Source of the DNA: Saprospiraceae bacterium
GTDB lineage: Bacteria > Bacteroidota > Bacteroidia > Chitinophagales > Saprospiraceae
DNA length: 64,000 nucleotides
Direction of reading: 5' to 3'
Assembly (NCBI GenBank): GCA_026129545.1
Contig: JAHCHX010000003.1
Location: forward strand, 124,001 to 188,000
Shown: positions 16,173 through 24,283 of the stretch, one piece after another
Position numbering within the stretch: the stretch's first letter is position 1
Layout of the letters: every line of letters begins with the position of its first letter
Translations under genes and position numbers: made by a program
The notes under the pieces: model-generated
Databases searched by the model: none
What the model was told of the DNA's origin: nothing
Seen by the model: the letters and a program-made list of their open reading frames with translations, nothing else

Positions 16173-16856
16173 ATGAAAAAGTTAGTCCGATTACCGATTT
16201 TGCTGTTTTTCGCGTTGGCGATGTTTTTTGCCTGCACGAAGGACACCTCGACACCAACTGCCGATACCCCCAACCAGAGTTCCATTCTTAGCATGACCAA
16301 AGACAAGGATGGTATACTGAATTTGACCGTTGAAGTCGGGCCTACTGTGAACGGCGCGGTCAAAGACCGCGATGGATGCACCTTGTATGAGGCGTTGCGG
16401 TTTAGGCAAAAATGTTCAGACAACGAACCTTCTTCAAGCACCGCTCCCTTCACGGTCACCTATGTAAAGTTCCGACTTATCATAATCAATAAACAGACGG
16501 AGGCCAAAACACCTGTTAGTGACTGGATAATTGTGGATAATGGTAATGGGGTAAGTGGCCTAAACATCAGTTGGTATAATCAGTCACCTCGTTCGGACTA
16601 TTGGTACGCCACCGAATTTGAAGACTGCGGGCCAAGCGGCTCCGGTCTCTGCACAACAAACTTCTACATCTGTGATTTTTGGAGTGACGATGCTTATCTG
16701 CACCTTGACACATGGAACTGCGACCCCCAATATGCCGATGCTGCCGGTTATGCAACGGGGGAACTTGTCGATGCTTATGTGTACATAGCCAGATGCACGC
16801 TAGGGTTAGAATGTACCGTAACAGGTGATGAGCCTCCCTTTCATTGCGACGATTAG
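16173..16856 (+). CDS. Cassette lipoprotein 1
   Basis: The product is 227 aa. It has a lipoprotein signal peptide with the lipobox MFFAC; the lipid-modified Cys is about residue 21 and is followed by TKD, which resembles the Bacteroidota surface-export signal (Lys plus acidic residues after Cys). Cassette-family motifs follow: MTKDKDGILNLTVE, DRDGCTLYEALRF, a VKFRLIIINK strand, GLNISWYNQSP, SDYWYATEF and DFWSDDAYLHLD. Several Cys near the C-terminus are conserved among the copies. No known domain was recognised. A terminator separates it from the large T9SS gene 192 bp downstream. Confidence 0.8.
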   Translation: MKKLVRLPILLFFALAMFFACTKDTSTPTADTPNQSSILSMTKDKDGILNLTVEVGPTVNGAVKDRDGCTLYEALRFRQKCSDNEPSSSTAPFTVTYVKFRLIIINKQTEAKTPVSDWIIVDNGNGVSGLNISWYNQSPRSDYWYATEFEDCGPSGSGLCTTNFYICDFWSDDAYLHLDTWNCDPQYADAAGYATGELVDAYVYIARCTLGLECTVTGDEPPFHCDD

Positions 16857-16886
16857 TAACTAAACCGGCCCCTCAATAGGAATATG

Positions 16887-16924
16887 GGGATGGCCATAAA
16901 CAGATGTGGTCATCCCGCTTTTTT
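16887..16924 (+). terminator. Terminator between lipoprotein 1 and T9SS gene 1
   Basis: A 10-bp stem GGGATGGCCA/TGGTCATCCC (16887-16896, 16907-16916, one G-U pair) is followed by GCTTTTTT. The large gene downstream must rely on readthrough or its own promoter. Confidence 0.8.
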
Positions 16925-17048
16925 ATGGAAGTTCTTTCAGCGTCAAGAATTGTAGCACAGCAGACAATACTACTCTCATGGATTAATTTTTGTCGAAACT
17001 TTCTCTATTGCTTTCACCCGTTCTTCCCATCATTCAAACATCTTCGCC

Positions 17049-19532
17049 ATGTTCCATTGTGGATTCCACCGCTTATTGGCAGCCATCTTATGTCTTCTTT
17101 CCGTATCGCTGTTCGGCCAAATTCCCACCTTTCAAAAAGCATATATTGGATACCCCCAAGACTTGTGCTTGTGGGGGATGGAAACCAAGAACGGGTTTTT
17201 ACTGGCAGGCAGAACAAGGCCCTCGGCCACCACTAACTATGATGGTCTTCTCATCCGAACAGACCCGCAGGGCAAAATCATCTGGTACAAAAATTATGGA
17301 AGTAACATTACAAATGAAACCTTTTGGTCTGTTGATACGACTGACGATGGCGGGTTCTTCGTTTTTGGCGATATTCAGACTGATTCATGGTTAGTCAAAG
17401 TGGACAGCACTGGTGAAGAGCTTTGGCAAAAGCGACTTGGGGAAGCATTCTTCAATGAGGACCCTAATGGCACCCCCGTTATCTCGGTGTCCGACGGTTG
17501 TGTTGTGTCTGGCACGATAACTCAAAACCAACCCCCATTGGGTGTTCGCAGCTCTTTTGTGGTCAGAGTGAACAATCAAGGTGAAACGCTGTGGAGTCGG
17601 CGTTATACCACAACCATGCCGTCCATTGTCCGAATGCTTGCGGTATATCACGCCACGGACAGTATGCTGTATGCTTTCAGTGCATCAGGAAGAAATACTG
17701 GCTTAGTCGCCCTGAACCCGTCCAATGGTGACATCATAAAGGCTGTCGAGTACAGTCATCCGCATGACTCGCTGATATGTAGAGGGTTGCAGCCCACGCC
17801 CGATGGAAATTTTGTACTCGCAGGACACACCTACTCGCCCGACCCGAATGCCCCTACCCTGCTCTGGTTGTTAAAAGTTCGCCCCAACGGACAGATTATA
17901 TGGAGCAAGGCTTATCCTTTCCCGCTCAATCAATATGACAGCGGCTATTTAAGTCATTTTAGTGCGCTCTCTGATGGTGGTTTTATTCTCTCCTCCGCCC
18001 AAGTAAATTCGCCGGGGTCGGTAGATTGGAGAATGTTAATGAAACTCGACAGCAATGGGGACGCACTCTGGAAAAAAGCGTACACCTATAACAATGGAGC
18101 TAATGAGTTCTTCAAACGCTGTTTTGAAATTTCCGATGGGGGACTTGCCGCTGTCAGTTCATTAAGAATTAGTCAACAACCCAATGTCAATGCTCTTACC
18201 CTGATAAAAACCAATGCCGATGGCGAAATAGAAGGTTGCTGTGCTCAAAAACGGGACATCGCTCCGGCAGTTGATTTTCCAATAGAGGTAATACCAATAT
18301 CATATCTTCACGAAGATTATTTGCCTTTTACTCACGCGAATCTGACACCGACTTTTCAAGTCTCTTTTACCGACACCAGCATCTGCACTATTTATCCCCG
18401 CCCCACCCTCCACGACACCCTCCGTTTCTGCCCCGGCGAGAGCGTCACCGTCGGCGACTCCACCTACACCCAGCCCGCCACCGTCTCCCTCCTCATCCCC
18501 TCCGCCACCGACGACTGCGACACCCTGGCCACCTACACCCTCGAACACGAAGCCCCCGACCCCAACGCCGCCCTCCAACTCGACTGCCCCGCCGACATCT
18601 CCGTGCAGGCCAATGTGCCCACAATCGTCCACTACAACGAGCCGACGGCCTGGTCGGACTGCAACTGCCCCGACCTGACCCTCGTCAGGACCAGCGGCCC
18701 GGCCAGCGGCGCCGCCTTCCCCCTCGGCGCCACCTCCGTCTGCTACCAAGCCGACGATGCCTGCGCCAACTCGCGCGCCTGCTGCTTCACCGTCACCCTC
18801 GCGCCCGCCCCGCCCCCGCCCAGCGACGCCTGCGACACCAAGACCAGCGGCTGCCTCCAATTTGAACTCCTCCAAGTCAACCGCGACTACGCCCAAAACT
18901 GGGCCTACCACGTCCGCCTGACCAACTCCTGCGCCGACGCGGTGCAGTACGCCTACCTCCAAGTCCCCAAGGGCCTGCAAGCCCTCGCGCCCATCAACGA
19001 CATCGTCTATACCACCGCCAACGGCCACACCTTCACCGCGCGCAACCCCAACTTCTCGCCCTTCTACTCCGTCCGCTACCATTTCGCCGCCGCCACTTTG
19101 TCCAGCGGCCAGTCGGAGACCTTCCGCTACGTGCTGCCCCAGCAGGCCGACGTCAAGTACATCCACGCCGCCGCGCGCCTCTTTTCGGGCGCCTTCGTCG
19201 AGACGCACCTCAACACATTTTCCTGCCCGGTGGGCACGGAGCCGCAGCCCAAGCCCGAGGCGGGCGAGCGCGGCGACTACGGCGGCGGCAGCACGCTGCG
19301 GGTGTACCCCAACCCGGTTTCCGCTGAGGAGGCGCTGTTCATCGAAGGCGGCGACATGGAGGGGAGCGATTTCGTGCTTCGTGACCTGACGGGCAGGCTG
19401 GTGCTGGAGGCGAGCGTCACGGGCAGTCAGGTCAGGGTGGGCGAGGCCAAGTTGGCAAACGGGCTATATTTTTTCAATGTTCTGAAAAATGGCTTGTCAG
19501 TGGGGAGCGGGAAGGTGGTGGTGGTGAGGTGA
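17049..19532 (+). CDS. Cassette T9SS protein 1 (propeller-like, HYR, sorting domain)
   Basis: The product is 827 aa with a signal peptide of about 24 residues (SLFGQ). Residues 25-440 contain repeated blades of the type DGFLLAG...DGLLIRTDPQGKIIWYKNYG, read as a beta-propeller-like fold (seven or so blades). A HYR (hyalin repeat)-like domain lies near residues 510-590 (LDCPADISVQA, GATSVCYQADDAC, CCFTVTL). A DUF11-like linker follows, then a T9SS type A sorting domain over the last 75 residues (RVYPNPVSAEEALF, LRDLTGRLV, LANGLYFFNV). From about residue 450 the DNA turns very GC-rich and is nearly identical to the other three copies, while the propeller part diverges. A cell-surface adhesin or binding role is inferred. 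Confidence 0.82.
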   Translation: MFHCGFHRLLAAILCLLSVSLFGQIPTFQKAYIGYPQDLCLWGMETKNGFLLAGRTRPSATTNYDGLLIRTDPQGKIIWYKNYGSNITNETFWSVDTTDDGGFFVFGDIQTDSWLVKVDSTGEELWQKRLGEAFFNEDPNGTPVISVSDGCVVSGTITQNQPPLGVRSSFVVRVNNQGETLWSRRYTTTMPSIVRMLAVYHATDSMLYAFSASGRNTGLVALNPSNGDIIKAVEYSHPHDSLICRGLQPTPDGNFVLAGHTYSPDPNAPTLLWLLKVRPNGQIIWSKAYPFPLNQYDSGYLSHFSALSDGGFILSSAQVNSPGSVDWRMLMKLDSNGDALWKKAYTYNNGANEFFKRCFEISDGGLAAVSSLRISQQPNVNALTLIKTNADGEIEGCCAQKRDIAPAVDFPIEVIPISYLHEDYLPFTHANLTPTFQVSFTDTSICTIYPRPTLHDTLRFCPGESVTVGDSTYTQPATVSLLIPSATDDCDTLATYTLEHEAPDPNAALQLDCPADISVQANVPTIVHYNEPTAWSDCNCPDLTLVRTSGPASGAAFPLGATSVCYQADDACANSRACCFTVTLAPAPPPPSDACDTKTSGCLQFELLQVNRDYAQNWAYHVRLTNSCADAVQYAYLQVPKGLQALAPINDIVYTTANGHTFTARNPNFSPFYSVRYHFAAATLSSGQSETFRYVLPQQADVKYIHAAARLFSGAFVETHLNTFSCPVGTEPQPKPEAGERGDYGGGSTLRVYPNPVSAEEALFIEGGDMEGSDFVLRDLTGRLVLEASVTGSQVRVGEAKLANGLYFFNVLKNGLSVGSGKVVVVR
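18398..19532 (+). repeat. Homogenised 3' block, copy 1
   Basis: About 1.13 kb of coding DNA (HYR to sorting domain) is almost identical to 22028-23162 and highly similar to 25628-26758 and 29411-30544. The identity runs on through the intergenic block into the next lipoprotein gene. Third codon positions are nearly all C or G here, unlike the 5' half of the same gene. Confidence 0.85.
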
Positions 19533-19553
19533 GTGGGGGGGATAATTTGGCAT

Positions 19554-19801
19554 GACAAGAAGCGGGTGAGGTGACAGGAGGTGGGATTAAAGCAAACTGC
19601 TGGGCAAACATAGCAAAATTGTGAAGCAAATACTGCAATTCTGCTGTGGACTTTAACAATCGGGGGCGGGCAAATTTGCACCGTGCGACGCTTGCCGCGC
19701 CAACGCTCGCACGGTGGTCAGCACCCCAATCCACCCAAAAAAGAAGTAGGGCGCGAAGCCGAGCACGACAGGGTAGGCATTCTGAAAACAAATTTTTACC
19801 G
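19554..19801 (+). repeat. Cassette upstream block, copy 2
   Basis: This block is nearly identical to copy 1 from the ACAAGAAGCGGGTGAGG boundary to the lipoprotein ATG. The two presumptive operator half-sites start near 19602 and 19624. Confidence 0.75.
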
Positions 19802-20447
19802 ATGAAAAAGTTAGTCCGATTACCGATTTTGCTGCTTTTCGCGTTGGCGATGTTTTTTGCCTGCACGAAGGAGACACAGATGTCCGATGGCAAGACCGAC
19901 CCGCAAGGCGGTGTCATCAGCGCGACCCAAGACGCGGGTGGGAATCCTGCACCTGAAATTCAAAGCCGAGACGGGTGCGGTGGAAAGCCGGGATGAAGAA
20001 GAGTGCACACTCTATGAGGCCATCCGATTCTTCGAGTTTGACGAAGGCGATTTTCCCGATTGCGATGAGGACCGTGTCCGCGTGGATGTAAAGTTTCGTC
20101 TCATCAAGATGCACAAGCAAACGCTTTCCCGGGCGGCACTCACAAGTTACCAAACCTTTGCGTGCGTGGGCGGCCTGAACATTAGTTGGTATCTGCTTCC
20201 TCCACTTTCAGATTATTGGTATGCGGTTGAATTCAAATCATGTGAACTGCCAGCCGCCTGCGTTAGTGCATATTCTGGCCCATTCTGGATATGGGATTTT
20301 TGGGGCGACGATGGGCCCGGCACACATCTTGACCCCTGTAACAGCTCCGATGTTGGTGGCTACTCCGAGGGGCCGATTTTATCTACAAACCCACCCGAAG
20401 TCATCACCCAATGCACACTTAATGCGGACTGTTCCGTAACTCCATAG
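19802..20447 (+). pseudogene. Cassette lipoprotein 2, frameshifted
   Basis: ATG 19802 opens the same lipoprotein signal as copies 1 and 3 (MKKLVRLPILL...FFACTKETQ), but the frame stops at 19994-19996. The rest of the protein (ILHLKFKAETGAVESRDEEECTLYEAIRF, then VKFRLIKMHKQ, GLNISWYLLPP and DFWGDDGPGTHLD) continues in another frame to 20447. Alignment to copy 3 shows one extra G: GCGGGTGGGAATCC at 19934-19947 against GCGGATGGAATCC. Repair gives about 214 aa. It is either inactivated or phase-variable through the G run. Confidence 0.8.
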
Positions 20448-20462
20448 GTACGTCTGTGGCCG

Positions 20463-20548
20463 GCGCAGGGTGATTTTGAACGAGGGACTTGACAACCTTT
20501 AAAAAATTGCCAAATCTGTGGGCATTTCTGTCCAGAATCACCCTGCGC
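20463..20548 (+). repeat. Inverted repeat between lipoprotein 2 and T9SS gene 2
   Basis: GCGCAGGGTGATTTTG (20463-20478) pairs with CAGAATCACCCTGCGC (20533-20548), 15 of 16 positions, around a 54-base spacer. There is no T run. It occupies the place where copies 1 and 3 have a terminator. Confidence 0.6.
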
Positions 20549-20672
20549 TAGCTATAAGGCCAAAACCCCGCGAGTTTGCAATAAATCATACAAATCGGTT
20601 CTTGTGGACTATTTTTTGACGGGAGCTACGCAGCCTACACAAACACTATTTGACCTAAAAATTTCTTTTGCC

Positions 20673-23162
20673 ATGTTGAATCGCACACTTCTCAGTCCTC
20701 TGTCAGTCATCTGTTTCTTCCTTTCCACATCGCTTTTTGGCCAAAGCTCTACTTTTCAGAAAGCTTACCTCGGAGGCGGAGACGACGAGGGTAGGTGGAT
20801 CATTGAGACAAACAACGGTTTCTTAATTGCAGGTCAAGCAAAGAGCCTCGTTAATAGCAACAACTCTGATGCCTTGCTCATCCGAACAAACCAACGAGGA
20901 GAAATCCTTTGGCAAAAAAATTACGGCGGCGCTGTTAACGAGAACTTCAGTTATGTGACAACAACTAATGATGATGGTTTTCTTGCCTATGGTATCACAG
21001 GCACTGTTTTCAATCAAAGATACGATGCTTGGTTGGTCAAGGTGGATAGCAGCGGCAACTTGCTTTGGCAAAAAAGTCTTGGCGAGGCAGCTTCTTATGA
21101 AGCTCCGAACGCGCCCATCCATACTGTACCAGGAGGGTTCTTGCTCTCGGGCTTAAAAGGTCAAAACCCCTTTGGCATTATCGGCTCTTTTGTGACCAAA
21201 GTGGACGAACAAGGCGAGACGTTGTGGAGCCGTTACCATGTTTTGGGCGCTCAACCTGGCAGTGCTGTTGTCAGGAACTATCTCGAAGTGCATTATGCCA
21301 CGGACAGTTTGCTTTACGCCACTGGTGTTTTTGGAGAAAGCGCCGTATTTGCGACCATGAACTCCCTTAACGGCGATATTATACAGGTAATTGAGTACAA
21401 AAACCCGCATCACGCTTTACGTCCATTCAAACTGCACCCCACGCACGATGGGAATTTTGTGCTTATAGGCTATGCCACTCCACTGAACCCAAACAATCCG
21501 CGCTCAATCTGGCTGCTTAAAATCCGCTCTGACGGACAAGTGATTTGGTGCAAGGTATATGCGTCCAACTACCGTTGGGTCACTCCTATCTTCGGGTCCA
21601 CTATCACCTCCGATGGAGGCTTCGTCATTTCGTCAGGAGAACAACAAAGTCAAAATAATGGCGAAACTGATTATGGGATGTTGATGAAACTCGACGGCAA
21701 TGGCGACGTGGTCTGGAAAAAATCCTACTCTGAGTATTTCGTCCATGACAAGAGTATAAACAATTGTTTTGAGGTGGCAGGCGGTGGACTTGCCGTTATT
21801 GGGTGGGAGCGTGACTCAACCGATGACGTGCTGCTCATAAGAACAGATGCAGATGGTGAGATAGAAGGCTGTTGCTCAAAAAAAAGAGCCAGTATTAATC
21901 CGACTGACTTTATTGTGGAGGCCAGCCCAATGCTTTATGAACAAGAAGATTATCTGGCTTTCAATCCAACTAACCTAACGCCTGTGTTTAATATAGCCTT
22001 TGTTGACAAAAGCATCTGCAACAACCCCCGCCCCACCCTCCACGACACCCTCCGCTTCTGCCCCGGCGAGAGCGTCACCATCGGCGACTCCACCTACACC
22101 CAGCCCGCCACCGTCTCCCTCCTCATCCCCTCCGCCACCGACGACTGCGACACCCTGGCCACCTACACCCTCGAACACGAAGCCCCCGACCCCAACGCCG
22201 CCCTCCAACTCGACTGCCCCGCCGACATCTCCGTGCAGGCCAATGTGCCCACAATCGTCCACTACAACGAGCCGACGGCCTGGTCGGACTGCAACTGCCC
22301 CGACCTGACCCTCGTCAGGACCAGCGGCCCGGCCAGCGGCGCCGCCTTCCCCCTCGGCGCCACCTCCGTCTGCTACCAAGCCGACGATGCCTGCGCCAAC
22401 TCGCGCGCCTGCTGCTTCACCGTCACCCTCGCGCCCGCCCCGCCCCCGCCCAGCGACGCCTGCGACACCAAGACCAGCGGCTGCCTCCAATTTGAACTCC
22501 TCCAAGTCAACCGCGACTACGCCCAAAACTGGGCCTACCACGTCCGCCTGACCAACTCCTGCGCCGACGCGGTGCAGTACGCCTACCTCCAAGTCCCCAA
22601 GGGCCTGCAAGCCCTCGCGCCCATCAACGACATCGTCTATACCACCGCCAACGGCCACACCTTCACCGCGCGCAACCCCAACTTCTCGCCCTTCTACTCC
22701 GTCCGCTACCATTTCGCCGCCGCCACTTTGTCCAGCGGCCAGTCGGAGACCTTCCGCTACGTGCTGCCCCAGCAGGCCGACGTCAAGTACATCCACGCCG
22801 CCGCGCGCCTCTTTTCGGGCGCCTTCGTCGAGACGCACCTCAACACATTTTCCTGCCCGGTGGGCACGGAGCCGCAGCCCAAGCCCGAGGCGGGCGAGCG
22901 CGGCGACTACGGCGGCGGCAGCACGCTGCGGGTGTACCCCAACCCGGTTTCCGCTGAGGAGGCGCTGTTCATCGAAGGCGGCGACATGGAGGGGAGCGAT
23001 TTCGTGCTTCGTGACCTGACGGGCAGGCTGGTGCTGGAGGCGAGCGTCACGGGCAGTCAGGTCAGGGTGGGCGAGGCCAAGTTGGCAAACGGGCTATATT
23101 TTTTCAATGTTCTGAAAAATGGCTTGTCAGTGGGGAGCGGGAAGGTGGTGGTGGTGAGGTGA
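20673..23162 (+). CDS. Cassette T9SS protein 2 (propeller-like, HYR, sorting domain)
   Basis: The product is 829 aa. ATG 20673 was chosen because it begins the signal peptide (MLNRTLLSPLSVICFFL...SLFGQ); an upstream in-frame start would add 23 non-signal residues. The N-terminal propeller-like region shares blade motifs with copy 1 (FLIAGQAKS, DALLIRTNQRGEILWQKNYG, DAWLVKVDSSGNLLWQK) but differs at many positions. From RPTLHDTLRFCPGESVT onward it is essentially identical to copy 1 in protein and DNA, through the HYR-like and T9SS sorting domains. Same inferred role: a surface-attached binding protein. Confidence 0.82.
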   Translation: MLNRTLLSPLSVICFFLSTSLFGQSSTFQKAYLGGGDDEGRWIIETNNGFLIAGQAKSLVNSNNSDALLIRTNQRGEILWQKNYGGAVNENFSYVTTTNDDGFLAYGITGTVFNQRYDAWLVKVDSSGNLLWQKSLGEAASYEAPNAPIHTVPGGFLLSGLKGQNPFGIIGSFVTKVDEQGETLWSRYHVLGAQPGSAVVRNYLEVHYATDSLLYATGVFGESAVFATMNSLNGDIIQVIEYKNPHHALRPFKLHPTHDGNFVLIGYATPLNPNNPRSIWLLKIRSDGQVIWCKVYASNYRWVTPIFGSTITSDGGFVISSGEQQSQNNGETDYGMLMKLDGNGDVVWKKSYSEYFVHDKSINNCFEVAGGGLAVIGWERDSTDDVLLIRTDADGEIEGCCSKKRASINPTDFIVEASPMLYEQEDYLAFNPTNLTPVFNIAFVDKSICNNPRPTLHDTLRFCPGESVTIGDSTYTQPATVSLLIPSATDDCDTLATYTLEHEAPDPNAALQLDCPADISVQANVPTIVHYNEPTAWSDCNCPDLTLVRTSGPASGAAFPLGATSVCYQADDACANSRACCFTVTLAPAPPPPSDACDTKTSGCLQFELLQVNRDYAQNWAYHVRLTNSCADAVQYAYLQVPKGLQALAPINDIVYTTANGHTFTARNPNFSPFYSVRYHFAAATLSSGQSETFRYVLPQQADVKYIHAAARLFSGAFVETHLNTFSCPVGTEPQPKPEAGERGDYGGGSTLRVYPNPVSAEEALFIEGGDMEGSDFVLRDLTGRLVLEASVTGSQVRVGEAKLANGLYFFNVLKNGLSVGSGKVVVVR
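22028..23162 (+). repeat. Homogenised 3' block, copy 2
   Basis: This lies exactly 3630 bp from copy 1. Only a few substitutions are visible by eye over about 1.13 kb. The identity continues through 23163-23431 into lipoprotein 3 up to about 23770. Confidence 0.85.
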
Positions 23163-23183
23163 GTGGGGGGGATAATTTGGCAT

Positions 23184-23431
23184 GACAAGAAGCGGGTGAG
23201 GTGACAGGAGGTGGGATTAAAGCAAACTGCTGGGCAAACATAGCAAAATTGTGAGGCAAATACTGCAATTCTGCTGTGGACTTTAACAATCGGGGGCGGG
23301 CAAATTTGCACCGTGCGACGCTTGCCGCGCCAACGCTCGCACGGTGGTCAGCACCCCAATCCACCCAAAAAAGAAGTAGGGCGTGAAGCCGAGCACGACA
23401 GGGTAGGCATTCTGAAAACAAGTTTTTACCG
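23184..23431 (+). repeat. Cassette upstream block, copy 3
   Basis: Near-identical to copies 1 and 2. The presumptive operator repeats start near 23232 and 23254. Confidence 0.75.
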
Positions 23432-24088
23432 ATGAAAAAGTTAGTCCGATTACCGATTCTGCTGTTTTTCGCGTTGGCGATGTTTTTTGCCTGCACGAAG
23501 GAGACACAGATGTCCGATGGCAAGACCGACCCGCAAGGCGGTGTCATCAGCGCGACCCAAGACGCGGATGGAATCCTGCACCTGAAATTCAAGGCCGAGA
23601 CGGGTGCGGTGGGAAGCCGGGATGAAGAAGAGTGCACACTCTATGAGGCCATCCGATTCTTCGAGTTTGACGAAGGCGATTTTCCCGATTGCGATGAGGA
23701 CCGTGTCCGCGTGGATGTAAAGTTTCGTCTCATCAAGATGCACAAGCAAACGCTTGCCCGGACGGCACTCACATCGTTCGGCACTTATTCGGGTGTGGGT
23801 GGGCTTAATATCTCTTGGTACAATTATCCGCCGCTTACTGATTATTGGTATGCTGTCGAATTTGAGTATTGCGTGCGTAACCCCCTATGGGTTGAACCCA
23901 ATGAGGACCCTAACGAAAAATTCTGGATAGCCGATTTTTGGGGCGACGATGGGTATGGTGTCCATCTTTACCCCTGTGATTATGCAGATGCATCTGGGTT
24001 TATTGATGAACCTATCCCTCACTTGACCATCCCGGGCGTTGTCATCACTCAATGCACCCTCAACCCTGATTGTTCTATAACGCCCTGA
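23432..24088 (+). CDS. Cassette lipoprotein 3
   Basis: The product is 218 aa. The lipobox FFAC is followed by TKETQ. It shares KFKAETGAV, EECTLYEAIRFFEFDEGDFPDC, VKFRLIKMHKQTLARTALTSF, VGGLNISWYNYPPLTDYWYAVEF and DFWGDDGYGVHLYPCD with the family. The first 110 residues are nearly identical to the repaired copy 2; the C-terminal half diverges. This copy is intact and serves as the reference for the frameshift in copy 2. The function is unknown; surface exposure is suggested by the acidic/Lys residues after the lipid-modified Cys. Confidence 0.8.
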   Translation: MKKLVRLPILLFFALAMFFACTKETQMSDGKTDPQGGVISATQDADGILHLKFKAETGAVGSRDEEECTLYEAIRFFEFDEGDFPDCDEDRVRVDVKFRLIKMHKQTLARTALTSFGTYSGVGGLNISWYNYPPLTDYWYAVEFEYCVRNPLWVEPNEDPNEKFWIADFWGDDGYGVHLYPCDYADASGFIDEPIPHLTIPGVVITQCTLNPDCSITP

Positions 24089-24100
24089 CAAGCGAATTTT

Positions 24101-24141
24101 GCGGGACGGGCTCGTCATAGAATAGGCTCGTCCCGCCTTTT
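24101..24141 (+). terminator. Terminator after lipoprotein 3
   Basis: An 11-bp stem GCGGGACGGGC/GCTCGTCCCGC (24101-24111, 24126-24136, one G-U) with a 14-base loop is followed by CTTTT. Confidence 0.75.
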
Positions 24142-24283
24142 CGAAAAAATGCCAAAAGCGAGTTTGTAGCCCTACTTTTTTTGGCAAAATAATAGACAAA
24201 TCACCCCTCATGGAGTAATTATTGGTGCAAATCTCAGTGCCAAGCCTCCCCCTTTTCATCATCTAAAATTAAAACAATCCGTC

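Noticed and set aside
18300..19208. Antisense open frame of about 300 codons opposite the HYR block, present in all four copies
   Set aside because: It arises from the extreme third-position GC bias of the plus-strand gene. Composition is Gly/Val/Ala monotonous, with no start signal and no known motif.
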